Source of the DNA: Arcuatula senhousia
Lineage: Eukaryota > Mollusca > Bivalvia > Mytilida > Mytilidae
DNA length: 64,000 nt
Reading direction: 5' to 3'
Assembly (NCBI GenBank): GCA_963971305.1
Contig: OZ020304.1
Coordinates: forward strand, 1,612,001-1,676,000
The notes below the pieces were generated by a model, which saw nothing but the letters and a program-made list of their open reading frames with translations, was not told where the DNA came from and ran no database searches. Below, in pieces: positions 34,618-45,180 of this stretch. Made by a program: the position numbers and the translations under genes. Each line of letters opens with the position of its first letter. Within the stretch, counting starts at the first letter, position 1.

Positions 34618-34955
34618 AGATACAAAAGTGAAGTGAGAACAGTGATTTCTCTCACACTTACTCATCTTGGGAATACAAATTGTCTCTTTATGAAATGAAA
34701 CGATTACCCACCTTTGAAAAAATGTAAAGGTCACTGTGTAACACTTATTCCACATCTCATTATTTTCTATTATTCAGATACAAGTGTGAAGTGAGGACAG
34801 TGCTTTCTTTCACACTTTCAGATATAATGAGAATTACCCATCTTGGAATACAAATGTTGTTTCTTTCTGAAATGAAATGATTACCAGGTACCCACCTTTG
34901 AAAAACAAATGTAAAGGTAAAAATGTAAACAAAAACATGTAAAGGTCACTGTCTT
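34618..34955 (+). repeat. Duplicated block in the PK 3' UTR
   Basis: Blocks near 34618-34742 and 34777-34955 share GATACAA..GTGAAGTGAG, ACCCACCTTTGAAAAA and ATGTAAAGGTCACTGT with small indels. An older direct duplication just after the stop codon. Confidence 0.8.
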
Positions 34956-35515
34956 ATAATAAGAACAGGTGTTTGAACACTTCTTTCATTTGTAAAAAAG
35001 AATACATTTCTAAATTGGACACAAACTTGTACTAAAAGACAAGGAGTAAAGTGTTGTTTTAATGAAGTCAATATTTTAGAAGTTAGATACGGACTTCATG
35101 ACTTATGTGCCTAAAATAATTTCTAAGTCATTATGATTTTTTAAACACTTTTTATTGTAGACATTTACACATTTTTAGCTAACTTACTTGAAGGGTCATA
35201 AGAGCTATTGCCTTGGTATTTTTTAACTTTACAGAGTAGCCACATATTTCTGAAACTTGGAAAAGCCGTTTGATTACATTTTGTAGTTCTAGGTCTTGGA
35301 AAAAACCTAGAATTTTGAAGAAATTGAAAGTATTCTAAGTTTGATTAATCAAAAGTCATTGGTGACCTAATTAGTTAGGTAATAAGAAAGTGAAAATGTT
35401 ATTAAAGCAGAGAAAAGTCATCATTATTTTCATCTCTGAAAATGTGAAATACCTTGGAAAGTCAATAAAAACCTTTGAATTTAAATTGTCTAAAAATGAT
35501 GGCAACTTTGACTTT

Positions 35516-35621
35516 ATGATTATCTGTTTTTACTATTCTTTTTTCAGTGTCAAAAGATCTTTAAATCTATGATTATCTGTTTTTACTATTCTTTTTTCAG
35601 TGTCAAAAGATCTTTAAATCT
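35516..35621 (+). repeat. 53-bp perfect tandem duplication
   Basis: ATGATTATCTGTTTTTACTA...TTTAAATCT occurs at 35516-35568 and again, identical, at 35569-35621. The unit contains CTTTTTTCAG. Very recent. Confidence 0.95.
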
Positions 35622-35966
35622 CTAGTCAAAGTAATTCTCTTTTTATAGGGCTTATTGTCTCTAATCTATTTACACAATAAATAACTTTTTGTTCATGTTT
35701 CTGTCTCTAAGAATGAACACAAATGCAAGTAAATAAATGTGGATTAATTTAAAAGTGCTGCTGAAGGGATATAAAAATCTTCTATATTGAGTGTGGAGTG
35801 AGTGATTCAGTCTCCTGGAAGCCTCTTGTAAATTTGCAATTTACAAAGTTATGACTTATTTCCTCTATAAAGAATATCATTATTGTATTGCATTTTTACC
35901 ATATTTGTATCATTTTATTTTAACACAGATTGGACTACTCAACTGAATCAATTTGTACCATATTTT

Positions 35967-36625
35967 TATGCCCCATTTACGAAAGTAGAGGGGCATACAG
36001 TGTTCGGGTCCGTTCATCCGTCTGTTTGTCCGTCCGTCTCAAATCCCCATATTTCCAAATTCCCACTTACTGACAAATGGCACATCAATCATATTGGTAT
36101 GGTAGGTGCATCTAGTGATGCTAAGCACAATGCATGCTTGGGATGCTGGTTGTGACCTATATTTTCCGCATGAATGACCACTTACAGAAAAAATGGTTTA
36201 AAGTCCATTCCCACTTACAGACAAGTGCTTAATCAACCATATGGGTATGGTAGGTGCATCTAGTGATGCTAAGCACAATGAATGCTTCGGCTGCTGGATG
36301 TGACCTATAATTCCACATGAATGACCACTTATAGAAGAATGGTTAAAGTCCATTCCTTCTTACTGATAAGTGCCACATCAACTTTATTGGTATGGTAGGT
36401 GCACCTAGTGATGCTAAGTACAATGCATGCTTCAGATGCTGGCCTGGACCTTTATTTTCTGCATGAATGACCACTTATAGAAGAATGGTTAAAGTCCATT
36501 CCTTCTTACTGACAAGTGCCATAGCAACCATATTGGTGTGGTAGGTGCACAAAGTGATGCTTTAGTGATTGCGGAATAAAAAAATAAATGTTGTGAGATG
36601 GGGCATTATGTCTTATGGACATATT
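35967..36625 (+). repeat. Hairpin-ended modular repeat, ATGCCCC type, four modules
   Basis: TATGCCCCATTTACG with AGTAGAGGGGCATA makes the terminal hairpin, then CCGTCTGTTTGTCCGTCCGT and four modules of about 125 bp (TATTGGTATGGTAGGTGCAT, ATGACCACTTACAGAA). It ends near TGGGGCATTATG. Confidence 0.8.
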
Positions 36626-37072
36626 CTTGTTTAAATATCATTTTATATTGGACTACACAACTGAATCATCCAAGTTCTGATTTTAATGTTCTATGAACAA
36701 GGAATGTTTATGATGAACCTTTCTCCACATTGGTGTTTTTACTTTTTCTTGCCTAGAATTAATTGTTGTTATTTAAAATATCCATGAATATTTATGTTGT
36801 TAATTTTGTTTACTTGATTATCATTTGTTTTTATTTTAATGATTCGTTATTGTTGATAACTGTTTTGCAAATTGTTAGATTTTTTTAATGTACTCAGAAA
36901 ATAGGGATTATGGTTTGATTCTGTTATTCTTATTATTGTATCCCAACAAATGTAATATATGTACTGTACTAAGAAATTGAGTGTTCATAGCCTTTAGTTT
37001 GTATTTTTTGTTGCTTAAATGATTGTTATATTATGATTTTTGTACAATTTTCAGTGTTGGTATATACTTTTT

Positions 37073-38227
37073 AGCTCATCTTGCCGAAGGCAATGTGAGC
37101 TTTTGCCATCACTTGGCGTCCGTCGTCCGTCGTCTTTCGTCTGTCGTCCGTCGTTCAACTTTTCAAAAATCTTCTTCTCTGAAACCGCTTAGTCAAATGT
37201 AATGAAACTTGGTAGGGTTGTTCTGTAGTATGTCCTCTATAAAACTATCGTTCGAATTTTTGATTCGACAAAAAACATGGCTGCCATGGCTAAAAATAGA
37301 ACGTAGGGGTAAATTGCAGTTTTTTTGCAAATTACTCAAAAACCGTAACAGATATCAAAATTCTGGCATAGGGTAAAAGTGATCAGCACCTCAAGATCTA
37401 CCTGCCTAGAAATTTTCAACAACTGATGTAGGAGTTATTGCCCTTTTTCTGGATTTTTTTCAAAATTTTTACTTATTAAGCCCTATATCTTGAAAACTAT
37501 ACAAGATATTTCAAAGATTTAAATTGCATATGACTAAGCACATCAATATCTACAAAAGTTGTAACAGAGTCAAAGTTGTAGGATCGTTCCTTTAGGAGTT
37601 ATACCCCTTGGATTGTAAAAATTGACCATTTTCTTATCTTTTTGTTCAACTTTTCAAAAATCTTCTTCTCTGAAACCACTTGGCCTAATGAAATGAAACT
37701 TGGTAAGGTTGTTTTGTAATATGTGGTCTACTACATTATTGTTCGAAATTTTGATTCGACAAAAAACATGGCTGCCATGGCTAAAAATAGGACATAAGGG
37801 AAAATTGCAGTTTTTTGCAAATTGCTCAAAAATGGTAACAGATATTAAAATTCTGTTTAGGTAATAATGATCAGCACATCAAGATCTACCTGCCCTGAAG
37901 TTTTGAAGAAGATCTGACAATGGTTGTAGGAGTTATTGCCCTTTTTCTTGGTTTTTTTTTTCCTTCAAATTTTGCTCTTTTTAGACTAATATCTTGAAAA
38001 CTATACAAGATATTTGAAAAATTTAGATTGCATATGGTTAAGCACATAAAGATCTAAAAATTATGTAACGGGGGGTCAAAGTTGTAAGACCTTTGTTGAT
38101 AGGAGTTGTTTCCCTTAGAATATTAAAATTGATAATTCCACAGAGTAGCAGTCCTTTGTTAAAATATCCAGCTTATAAGTATCATTGAATACAAGGTGAG
38201 CGATTCAGGCTCCTGGGAGCCTCTAGT
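37073..38227 (+). mobile_element. Hairpin-ended modular repeat, AGCTCAC family
   Basis: Starts AGCTCATCTTGCC, loop GAA, GGCAATGTGAGCT, then CGTCCGTCGTCCGTCGTC. Two modules of about 480 bp with TCTGAAACC..TT, ACATGGCTGCCATGGC and AGGAGTTATTGCCC. It ends AGGTGAGCGATTCAGGC, TCCTGGGAGCCTCTAG. Confidence 0.8.
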
Positions 38228-40080
38228 TAAATTTCTACCAATACATGGCCATCATTAAAGGCCAGTATTAGATATCATTTCTTAAATAATTGCTTTAATT
38301 CTAGTGACATCAACAATTATTTAAGAATTATCTTTTAGATGGCAGCTTCCTCTATACCAGTTTCCAGCTCATATTTGACTACACTTCCGGTGATGTTACT
38401 AGTAATTTGATGGTTATGTTTAGCTCTGAACATTTGCAAAATATTTCATGATATGCACTTTAAATTTTATTTTTAAGAGAGATAGTTCCCTATTCTTAAT
38501 TTGAGTGCCATAATTTGTTTTTCTTTTTATTTTACTGATTTCACTTTTAAAACCATATGCTTTCTTTTGTCTAAACGTTTAGGCTGGAAGAGCTAGTTTC
38601 CCAATAGAGGAATCCATTTCAGTGTAGTTAAACTGTTGAAAGATTTTTGTGGAAAATTAATCTATACTGGAAAAGTTTATAGCTTGGCATCTGATATTTG
38701 GTATACATGCAGTTGTGGTTATGACACACTTGTTTATATTCAGGATACTACAAACAACATTTTATCAAACACATATCATCTAAGTCTTTACTCAATCTTT
38801 TCAATATCCATTTTTTAAAAATATTCTCATATATCCATTCACCTTTCTTTTGTTTGTAATTTATTATTTGCTAGCTATTGCCTATATGTATTATGTGTTC
38901 AGTGTAGCAAAATTTGTTTGTTTTAATTTTGTATATGAAGAATTTGTTGACTGTTGTTTTGTTTTGAAATAATTTTATTTTATTTTTATTTTGTAATTTA
39001 TTCACCTTCTCTCTGCTTTAAAACATATTGAATATTAATACATTTGTTTGGTTCAGTGTTTGATTTGCAGGTAAAAAGATTTTTTTCATATTTTCTCCAT
39101 GCATTTCCATCTGAATAAGAACTCAACATATGTGTATTCGAATGATACATAAACATGATATTTGATTTTTTTTACAAGTTGGGCATTAGTTTTGACAAAT
39201 AAAATTGTAGAAGTTTTTTTTTCTAAATCTAGTCCCCATGTATATCAAACACATTGGAAAACTAAACACATCTATTAGTTTTTGTTTGTTTTTAAATTAC
39301 GTTTCATTGTTTAATTTGAAGAATCTTAATGCTATAATTGTGTAGTAACAGCTTAGCCAGGTAAAGTAGGACTGAATTTATAGTTAAAACATATTTATTG
39401 ATCCTGAATTGACAAACCAGCTTGATGCTTATGTGAATCCCTCTCCAGTTTACAGTTTAAACTGTTAAATTGAAAATTTTATGTTTGATGCCCAACTACA
39501 GTTGTTTTACCGGACAAGATGGAGCTACTCATATCTTTATGTCTGAACACTAATGTCGAATTCTATTAGGTCTCAAATCAATGTCAAATAATGGAATTGC
39601 TTGCATATCTGAAAGACACAGTTTCTATTTTTATTAGCTTTTATATAATATAAATACCAGCAATGATTTGTTTGTATATGGTATTTATAAAGTTATTACC
39701 CGGTATACAAAGCCTGTTGCTAAATAATGCCACAATTATCAGTATTTGTATACTCCAGATTTGTAGCAGGTTGTGCTTTGTTGATGCTGATATTATTATT
39801 GTTTGTATTGATAAATAATAGATTAAATTTGTTTTAAAATGTCTTGTATTTTTTAAAATAAACAATCTTGGACCATACAATATAATTCCAATTGGCAGAT
39901 GATGGCATACCTACTAAAGCACTGTTAACTTTTCATGAAATGTTTAGAATATCTGTAATTAAACAATGTTTAATGAGTGATCAAGCTAATTATTGTAAGA
40001 GTCAAAGTCGCACACATAAATGGTCATAAGATAACTTATTGGAATACCCAACATCTATAAAAGGTCTTTACAACCGGGCT
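38228..40080. other. Intergenic, no gene seen
   Basis: AT-rich between the PK locus and the NHL gene. The segment at 39385-39460 (ATATTTATTGATCCTGAATT, TGTGAATCCCTCTCCAG) repeats text at 11450-11515, so a dispersed repeat is present. Short ORFs at 38636 and 39641 lack support. Confidence 0.5.
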
Positions 40081-40950
40081 TTACAATCCTGCTATTTCCA
40101 CTTTATAAAGAGTAGCTTTCTCAGAAGAAGCCGTGCTTCCTATCATAAGATAACCATCGTCCACGATTGCTAGGGAATATGGGTGAAAAATTCCTTTCTG
40201 GCCAGTCCTAATGAGTGTTGCTAGTGTCCCTGCATTGTCCAGAATATGGATTACATGATTGTCATTGTCTGCTACAAGGACTGGATCAGACGGAGTGGCT
40301 ACGACACTAGCAGCTGATGACGGATGAAGTTCCTTGTATCGGTTGTTGATTTCAGGGCTTCCTGTATACCTCGTTAGTTTTCTGCCATTCTTATCCAGGA
40401 TAACAACCCAAGTTTCATCAGCAGAAGGATCATAATCTGCCACAAAAATGTTTCCATTAGATGTGGTAGCTATACTGTAAGGATATGAGAACATTGGATG
40501 ATTATTTTGATCATGTTCAAAAGAAGCCAGTTTGGCCCCCTCCCTGTCGAGCACAGTTATCACGCCCCTGTCATCCTTTTCACCTCCTATGATAACTTGA
40601 TCATTCCTGGTGATATGGACAGCTAAGGAACGAAATGGGCTAACATCATATACTGAGTCTGTGACTTCACCTGTCTCTGTGTCTAGAAGTTTGAGTCTAG
40701 ATTCACCAACAGAAAGTAGGAGTGTGTTCTGAGACAATCTTACCATGTCCCATATTTTCATATCCATTCTGCTAATCATTGTGAAGTTGTTGTCCTGAAT
40801 TTGAAGGTGGTGTAGTTCACATTTGATGCCATGGTTAAGCTCACTATGAATATTACTCCCCATCCATAACTTTTCCCCCTGCTCTTGGAGTAAATAGTCA
40901 ATAACGCTTAAGTCTGTAGTAAATGTTTTCACAATTGATATCTCAAACAT
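40081..40950 (-). CDS. NHL-type beta-propeller protein, single exon, no RING or B-box
   Basis: A 289-aa intronless ORF. The ATG at 40950 is the first after an in-frame TAA seven codons upstream. Repeated blades show the NHL pattern: PYSIATTSNGNIFVADYDPS, HPSSAASVVATPSDPVLVAD then NDNHVIHILD, and HPYSLAIVDDGYLMIGS. This resembles the C-terminal propeller of TRIM2/3/71-like proteins, which are greatly expanded in bivalves, but the RING, B-box, coiled-coil and filamin parts are absent. The first 60 or so residues may supply one incomplete blade. Such propellers bind protein or RNA. It could be a standalone family member or a retro-derived 3' piece; being open for 289 codons favours function. No TM segment or signal peptide. 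Confidence 0.75.
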   Translation of the reverse strand: MFEISIVKTFTTDLSVIDYLLQEQGEKLWMGSNIHSELNHGIKCELHHLQIQDNNFTMISRMDMKIWDMVRLSQNTLLLSVGESRLKLLDTETGEVTDSVYDVSPFRSLAVHITRNDQVIIGGEKDDRGVITVLDREGAKLASFEHDQNNHPMFSYPYSIATTSNGNIFVADYDPSADETWVVILDKNGRKLTRYTGSPEINNRYKELHPSSAASVVATPSDPVLVADNDNHVIHILDNAGTLATLIRTGQKGIFHPYSLAIVDDGYLMIGSTASSEKATLYKVEIAGL

Positions 40951-41264
40951 GTCCTTGTTTTTCTTGGTACTTTATATGTGATATTGGTAATGTGTAATAA
41001 CCTCAGGTAACAACTAAAATTTTCAGCTTGATATAGGTAGGTCATACAGTTTTATTTGGAAGTCGCTTATCAGTTAAATTGGAAATGAAAATTTGATATA
41101 TGTTTTAACTTTGTCTTATGTAGGCTTTTAATACTGGATATTCATGAAAACTTGAAATATTTGACAAATAATCAATATGTTAACAGTAGATAAAATTGGT
41201 ATTTATATATCAATGAATTAAATTATACGAAATCCTGTCAGTGTCATATAGTGTAAATATTTTA

Positions 41265-41429
41265 GAAGTTGTTTATCCCCCCCCCCCCCACTTCGAAAAA
41301 GAGGGGGTATAGTGATTAACCTCTGTCCGTCCTTCTATCCCTCCATGGTATAACTTTCGTAAAAGTTTTCTCAGCACCTACGTATGGATATGACATGAAA
41401 TGAGTATGTTCGGAAAAGGCCAAAAAAGG
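41265..41429 (+). repeat. Hairpin-ended repeat fragment split by the 41430 element
   Basis: TATC then a C13 run, CACTTCGAAAAAG, AGGGGGTATAGTG is a terminal hairpin, followed by CTGTCCGTCC and CATGGTATAACTTTCGTAAA. The host sequence resumes after 43155 (CAAAAAAGGCCCTTAATTTC). Confidence 0.55.
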
Positions 41430-42217
41430 GGGTCATACTAATCAGCGCCCGAGGGCGCCCGAGGTGATAATTAGCGCCCGAGCGGAAAAATTAGCGCCCG
41501 AGTACATATTTTGACAGTTTGATTGGTATTTACCTTAGATTTTGGCGATGAAATGAATATTATTAATAAGAATATGTATTCTATTTGTCATATTATATAT
41601 TGTGAAGTTACATCTGTAAATCATTCCAGTTCAAGTATGATTAAAATTTATTCAGATTACGAACTATTAACAATATCCTTAACAAACAGAATAGAAATTG
41701 TTTTTGACAAAAAATACGTAAGTATTGTGAAGTTAAGCTAAAAGTAACCTTTTGACTGAAATAAAAATCTGGAAAATCACAGCATTATGAATTAAAAATC
41801 TTGAGATAGTAAAAAGTGAGAGAATGAAATTGGTTACATGTAATACACTTTTAAAATCATTATGGTGAACAAAGCAATAATTTCAACAACAAAAACAGAA
41901 ACTTGTTTAACTTTCAACAAATAATGTAAACCTTTTAAAATGCATGTATAAATTATTATACTCGGGATAAGACATACAACTGAAAAAAAATGCTGACATA
42001 CAACTAAAATTGCATGCATCTTAAAATTTCTATACATAAGGCATACAACTAAAATGCAACCAAGCAATAATATTAAATCACTATGTTTTGTATGTCTATT
42101 GTTGTCGGATGTTCTTCTTCCTCTTATACATCATCTATGTCGAAAAGAGGAGACGGATGGTTGCGGCTGAGACATATAAAATATCCAAATGAAAAACGTC
42201 GTGTCCCATACGAAGTC

Positions 42218-42367
42218 TTATGTTATAGGACTAGGTGGTTTCTCAGCCGGCGTCCAAGTCATCTTGACTTCTACTTTTCCGTTGGTCACGGAAACGTCCC
42301 ATTTCAATTCCATTCCGTCTTTGACGGCGGTGTTGATAAGGGTTTGGAGGTCAGTTGGAATTTCCAT
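42218..42367 (-). CDS. 49-codon ORF of the TIR element, probable exon
   Basis: MEIPTDLQTLINTAVKDGME, LKWDVSVTNGKVEVKM, TWTPAEKPPSPIT then TAA. It has a balanced composition and a beta-strand-like middle. It follows the PHD exon on the same strand; ACATCAG just before TAATGG could serve as acceptor, joining the two in frame (G + TA). Family not recognised. Confidence 0.45.
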   Translation of the reverse strand: MEIPTDLQTLINTAVKDGMELKWDVSVTNGKVEVKMTWTPAEKPPSPIT

Positions 42368-42732
42368 TACTGATGTGTACATGTCGAAGACCTTCTCAAT
42401 TATATTTTTATTATTATATTATAATATCAATCAGTAATATAATTAATCAAATTAAATTGGATTAATATTTGAGCGTGACCTATGTTTGTATAATAAATGT
42501 CAAATTTACTGTTGTTAATTAGATTAACTATTGTTAATCACTTTATAATGACCACACTGCTAATAAGTTATATCATATAATTTTTAGACCAGACGTTAGT
42601 ACTATGTAAAATGATGACCGTGCACAAAAAGAAATAACAAATAAAAAAATAAAAAATAAAACATGTAGGAGACTATAAGGAGAGACAAAAAAATATTTGA
42701 TTTTTGTTAAACTGTTGGAGAATTTTTCTCAC

Positions 42733-42946
42733 CTCCGTCAGTCTTTTCAAAGCTGACGTGTAAGAGTATGCACCACGATTCTCGTCGCTGAAGCATCCAT
42801 TGCATATGAGTATGCAGATTTTTGTTCGTCGCAAAAACATCAAATTCGTCCAATGTTAGATTTTCACACTGCGGATTGTACCATGTACCGCAGGAATCAC
42901 ATCCCATGCTGCATAGATGAGAGTTTATTCTGCATGTTCCGCAATG
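42733..42946 (-). CDS. PHD-finger exon of the TIR element
   Basis: After acceptor CCCTTTCTAG the frame reads HCGTCRINSHLCSMGCDSCG, TWYNPQCENLTLDEFDVF. The CxxC...C...CxxC.TWYNPQC spacing is PHD-like, as found in chromatin readers and in several TE-encoded proteins. A donor GTGAGA follows DGG at 42733-42727. Without it the frame continues to a stop at 42707. The finger appears N-terminal in the encoded protein. Confidence 0.6.
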
Positions 42947-43419
42947 CTAGAAAGGGAAATTTTTGTTTCCCCCTTTTTTTCGAAAATTTATAGCTCCGAT
43001 TTACTCACGTCTTTTATTGAATATAGACGATGAAACAACATAATTTATCAAGTTTTAATCATTTTGGCTTAAAAAATAAATGCTCGGGCGCTAATTTTTC
43101 CGCTCGGGCGCTAAATACCTCCTCGGGCGCCCTCGGGCGCTGATTAGTATGACCGCAAAAAAGGCCCTTAATTTCAAAGAGACAGTTTCAAAATAATGCT
43201 GCTAAATGGTCATAAGAGTCTATACTTAATAAAATGTCATAAACTGTGCATGTAATTTTACTTTGGTGAACAGAACTGAAGTGACCTTTAAAGTAAGTGA
43301 ACTTCTGTAAAAATCGCTATTTTTTACAAAGGAGCTTTTTATTTGATTTAACACGAGGCACTTCTAAAACGTTTGTATATCTAAAACATATTTAGAGTTT
43401 TTCACATTAACTAAGTATT

Positions 43420-43760
43420 TTAAAATATTTTTGAAATAAGCAAATCATAATCAGGACCGCAAAAAGACAAAGTATTATCATCAGCATAATTATAGAGGCT
43501 ACCATTTTTAACAAACAGAAAAATGTCATTTATAAAAAACATTGAATAACAAAGGAGTATGGAACCTTGTGGAACACCTCTTTGGATGTCAGCCAAACCA
43601 CTCAAAATATTATTGACTTTTATTTGTTGCTTGCGGTTTGTTAAATAAGATTTCAAAAAATGATGAATATAATGTTGGCCGCATATTCTGACCAAATCTA
43701 TATTAAGGTTAAAATGTTCACTTTGAAGTAATAAATTAATAAACCAAACTCTGTTTGTCA
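43420..43760 (-). pseudogene. LINE reverse transcriptase fragment
   Basis: HHFLKSYLTNRKQQIKVNNI, DIQRGVPQGSIL, FFINDIFLFV and YNYADDNTLS are consecutive RT palm motifs. The usual GPLLFN block after PQGSIL is altered (LCYSM). Truncated on both sides, so dead. A different family from the LINE at 1-2076. Confidence 0.85.
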
Positions 43761-44367
43761 GAGCATGCGACCAATTTTAATTTTGGCACAAGGGGTAAAA
43801 AAATCGACAAAAAAGAAGATTTTCCTTATTACCTCAATATTTAGGATGTTACTGATAGAAACTGCCCAATATAATCAATAATAGTTATTTCATGAGGACG
43901 CGGTGTGTCAGTAATGTCCTTTGTTGTAATTAAACAATTAAGGTCAGATTGATATCTGTTTCCTGATTACAGTTTTGACATTGTCAAAAATTAGTTGTCA
44001 ATGGTTGAAATATTTTGAAACCTTTTTCTCATGAACTACATTTCAGTAACTTGAAGTTTGGTATATGACTTCAGCATGAGGTCGTTTTTGAAAGTATTGA
44101 AGTTTAGATATGTTGGATATATACTTCCTGTTTTCTGACTTGTTAGTCACAGTCAATGGTTAAAAACATTCTTAACAGTTTTCAGCAACTTCTATTCACA
44201 GTGACTTAATATTTGGTACATGACTTTAATATGAGGTGATTGCTCAAACGTTAAAAAATATTGCACGGAACATTATTTTAGAGTGTTTTCATATTGATGT
44301 TACATATAAGAACCTTTTATTTCATAACAAACACCTTAAACTTTTCTTGGGCGACAGGAAGCAGGGG

Positions 44368-44530
44368 CGGATCCAGAAATTTTCGAAAGGGGGGGTTCCA
44401 CATACTGGGTTCTGCGGGCCAAAAGGGGGGGTCCAGACCAATTTTGCTGAAAATCTACACATAAATTTAAAAATTTCGAAGGAAAGGGGGGTTAGACCCC
44501 CAGAACCCCCCCCTGGATCCAACACTGGGA
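44368..44530. mobile_element. MITE with GGGGCGGATCCAG termini
   Basis: Starts GGGGCGGATCCAGAAATTTT and has an inverse end with CCCCCCTGGATCC; the interior has G-runs and their C-run complements. Same family as the insert at about 9977-10144. Confidence 0.7.
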
Positions 44531-44759
44531 AGTAGATATCAGACAGACCAAAAGTTTGGTAATGGTCTTACGAAACAAGAACTAGTCTGCTCCAAACTAG
44601 GTCAGAGCAACTCTCTTGCGGTAATGTTTATACCCAGTGATTTTGTAAGTGCTAAAACTTTTAAAAGACACGTACAGTTCGGTGGACGTGTTTTTTCACA
44701 TTTTTCGTGATATTTTCCTCTTTTACCCAATTTGGTAGGCTAAACTGATCGTTAACAGC

Positions 44760-45000
44760 GTGACGGTATGCGTCGAAACAAGCATGGGCTGCTTTCCCTT
44801 CCAGAGCACTCTCGTTACCGCTTGAGTTCTCGTTGTTGGTTGCTATTCAGTTTTTTGTGTGTCTATTGTTGTCCGTTGCTTCCTGTTGTTCTTGCCTGTG
44901 TTTATTGATTTTGTATTAACCCTTTCGGACTTTTGACATTCGAATGCCCATTGGCAACCCAGCTTCTTTCCTACACTCAATTTAACGGTCTTTAACTGCA
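44760..45000 (+). repeat. Dispersed repeat, related to 13195-13455
   Basis: Contains CCAGAGCACTCTCGTTACCG, TTGTTGTCCGTTG and CTTTTGACATTCGAATGCCC, the complement of the intronic copy. No ORF support. Confidence 0.5.
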
Positions 45001-45071
45001 GTTTAACAGCACTTATTGTTTTTTTTTCCATACTTAATCTAGAATAAAATACCAGGCATAAGGGATTAAGA

Positions 45072-45180
45072 AATCCCACCTAAATATACTAGTAGTTAAA
45101 TCCATGTTATACCAAAATATTTATTAAGCAATCCCACCTAAATATCGTTAAATCCATGTTATTCCAAATTATTTATGCAG
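45072..45180 (+). repeat. 58-bp direct duplication
   Basis: AATCCCACCTAAATAT, then TTAAATCCATGTTAT.CCAAA and TTTAT, occurs at 45072 and 45130. Confidence 0.85.

Larger units (their letters stand above)
41430..43155 (-). mobile_element. DNA transposon with long CGCCCGAG-rich TIRs and a 9-bp TSD
   Basis: TIRs of about 72 bp begin GGTCATACTAATCAGCGCCC on both sides; each holds four CGCCCGAG motifs. The 9-mer CAAAAAAGG flanks it (41421-41429 and 43156-43164... the second copy begins at 43156), suggesting a 9-bp duplication as in Mutator-like elements. It carries minus-strand exons for a PHD-finger protein but no recognisable transposase, so it is non-autonomous or decayed. Confidence 0.8.

Noticed and set aside
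42083..42437. Two overlapping plus-strand ORFs (96 and 82 aa)
   Set aside because: They are opposite to the better-supported 49-codon minus-strand exon of the TIR element and show no recognisable motif.
44236..44535. 99-aa ORF with Gly/Pro-rich end
   Set aside because: Its second half is the G-run MITE at 44368-44530, and the first half has no similarity that could be recognised.
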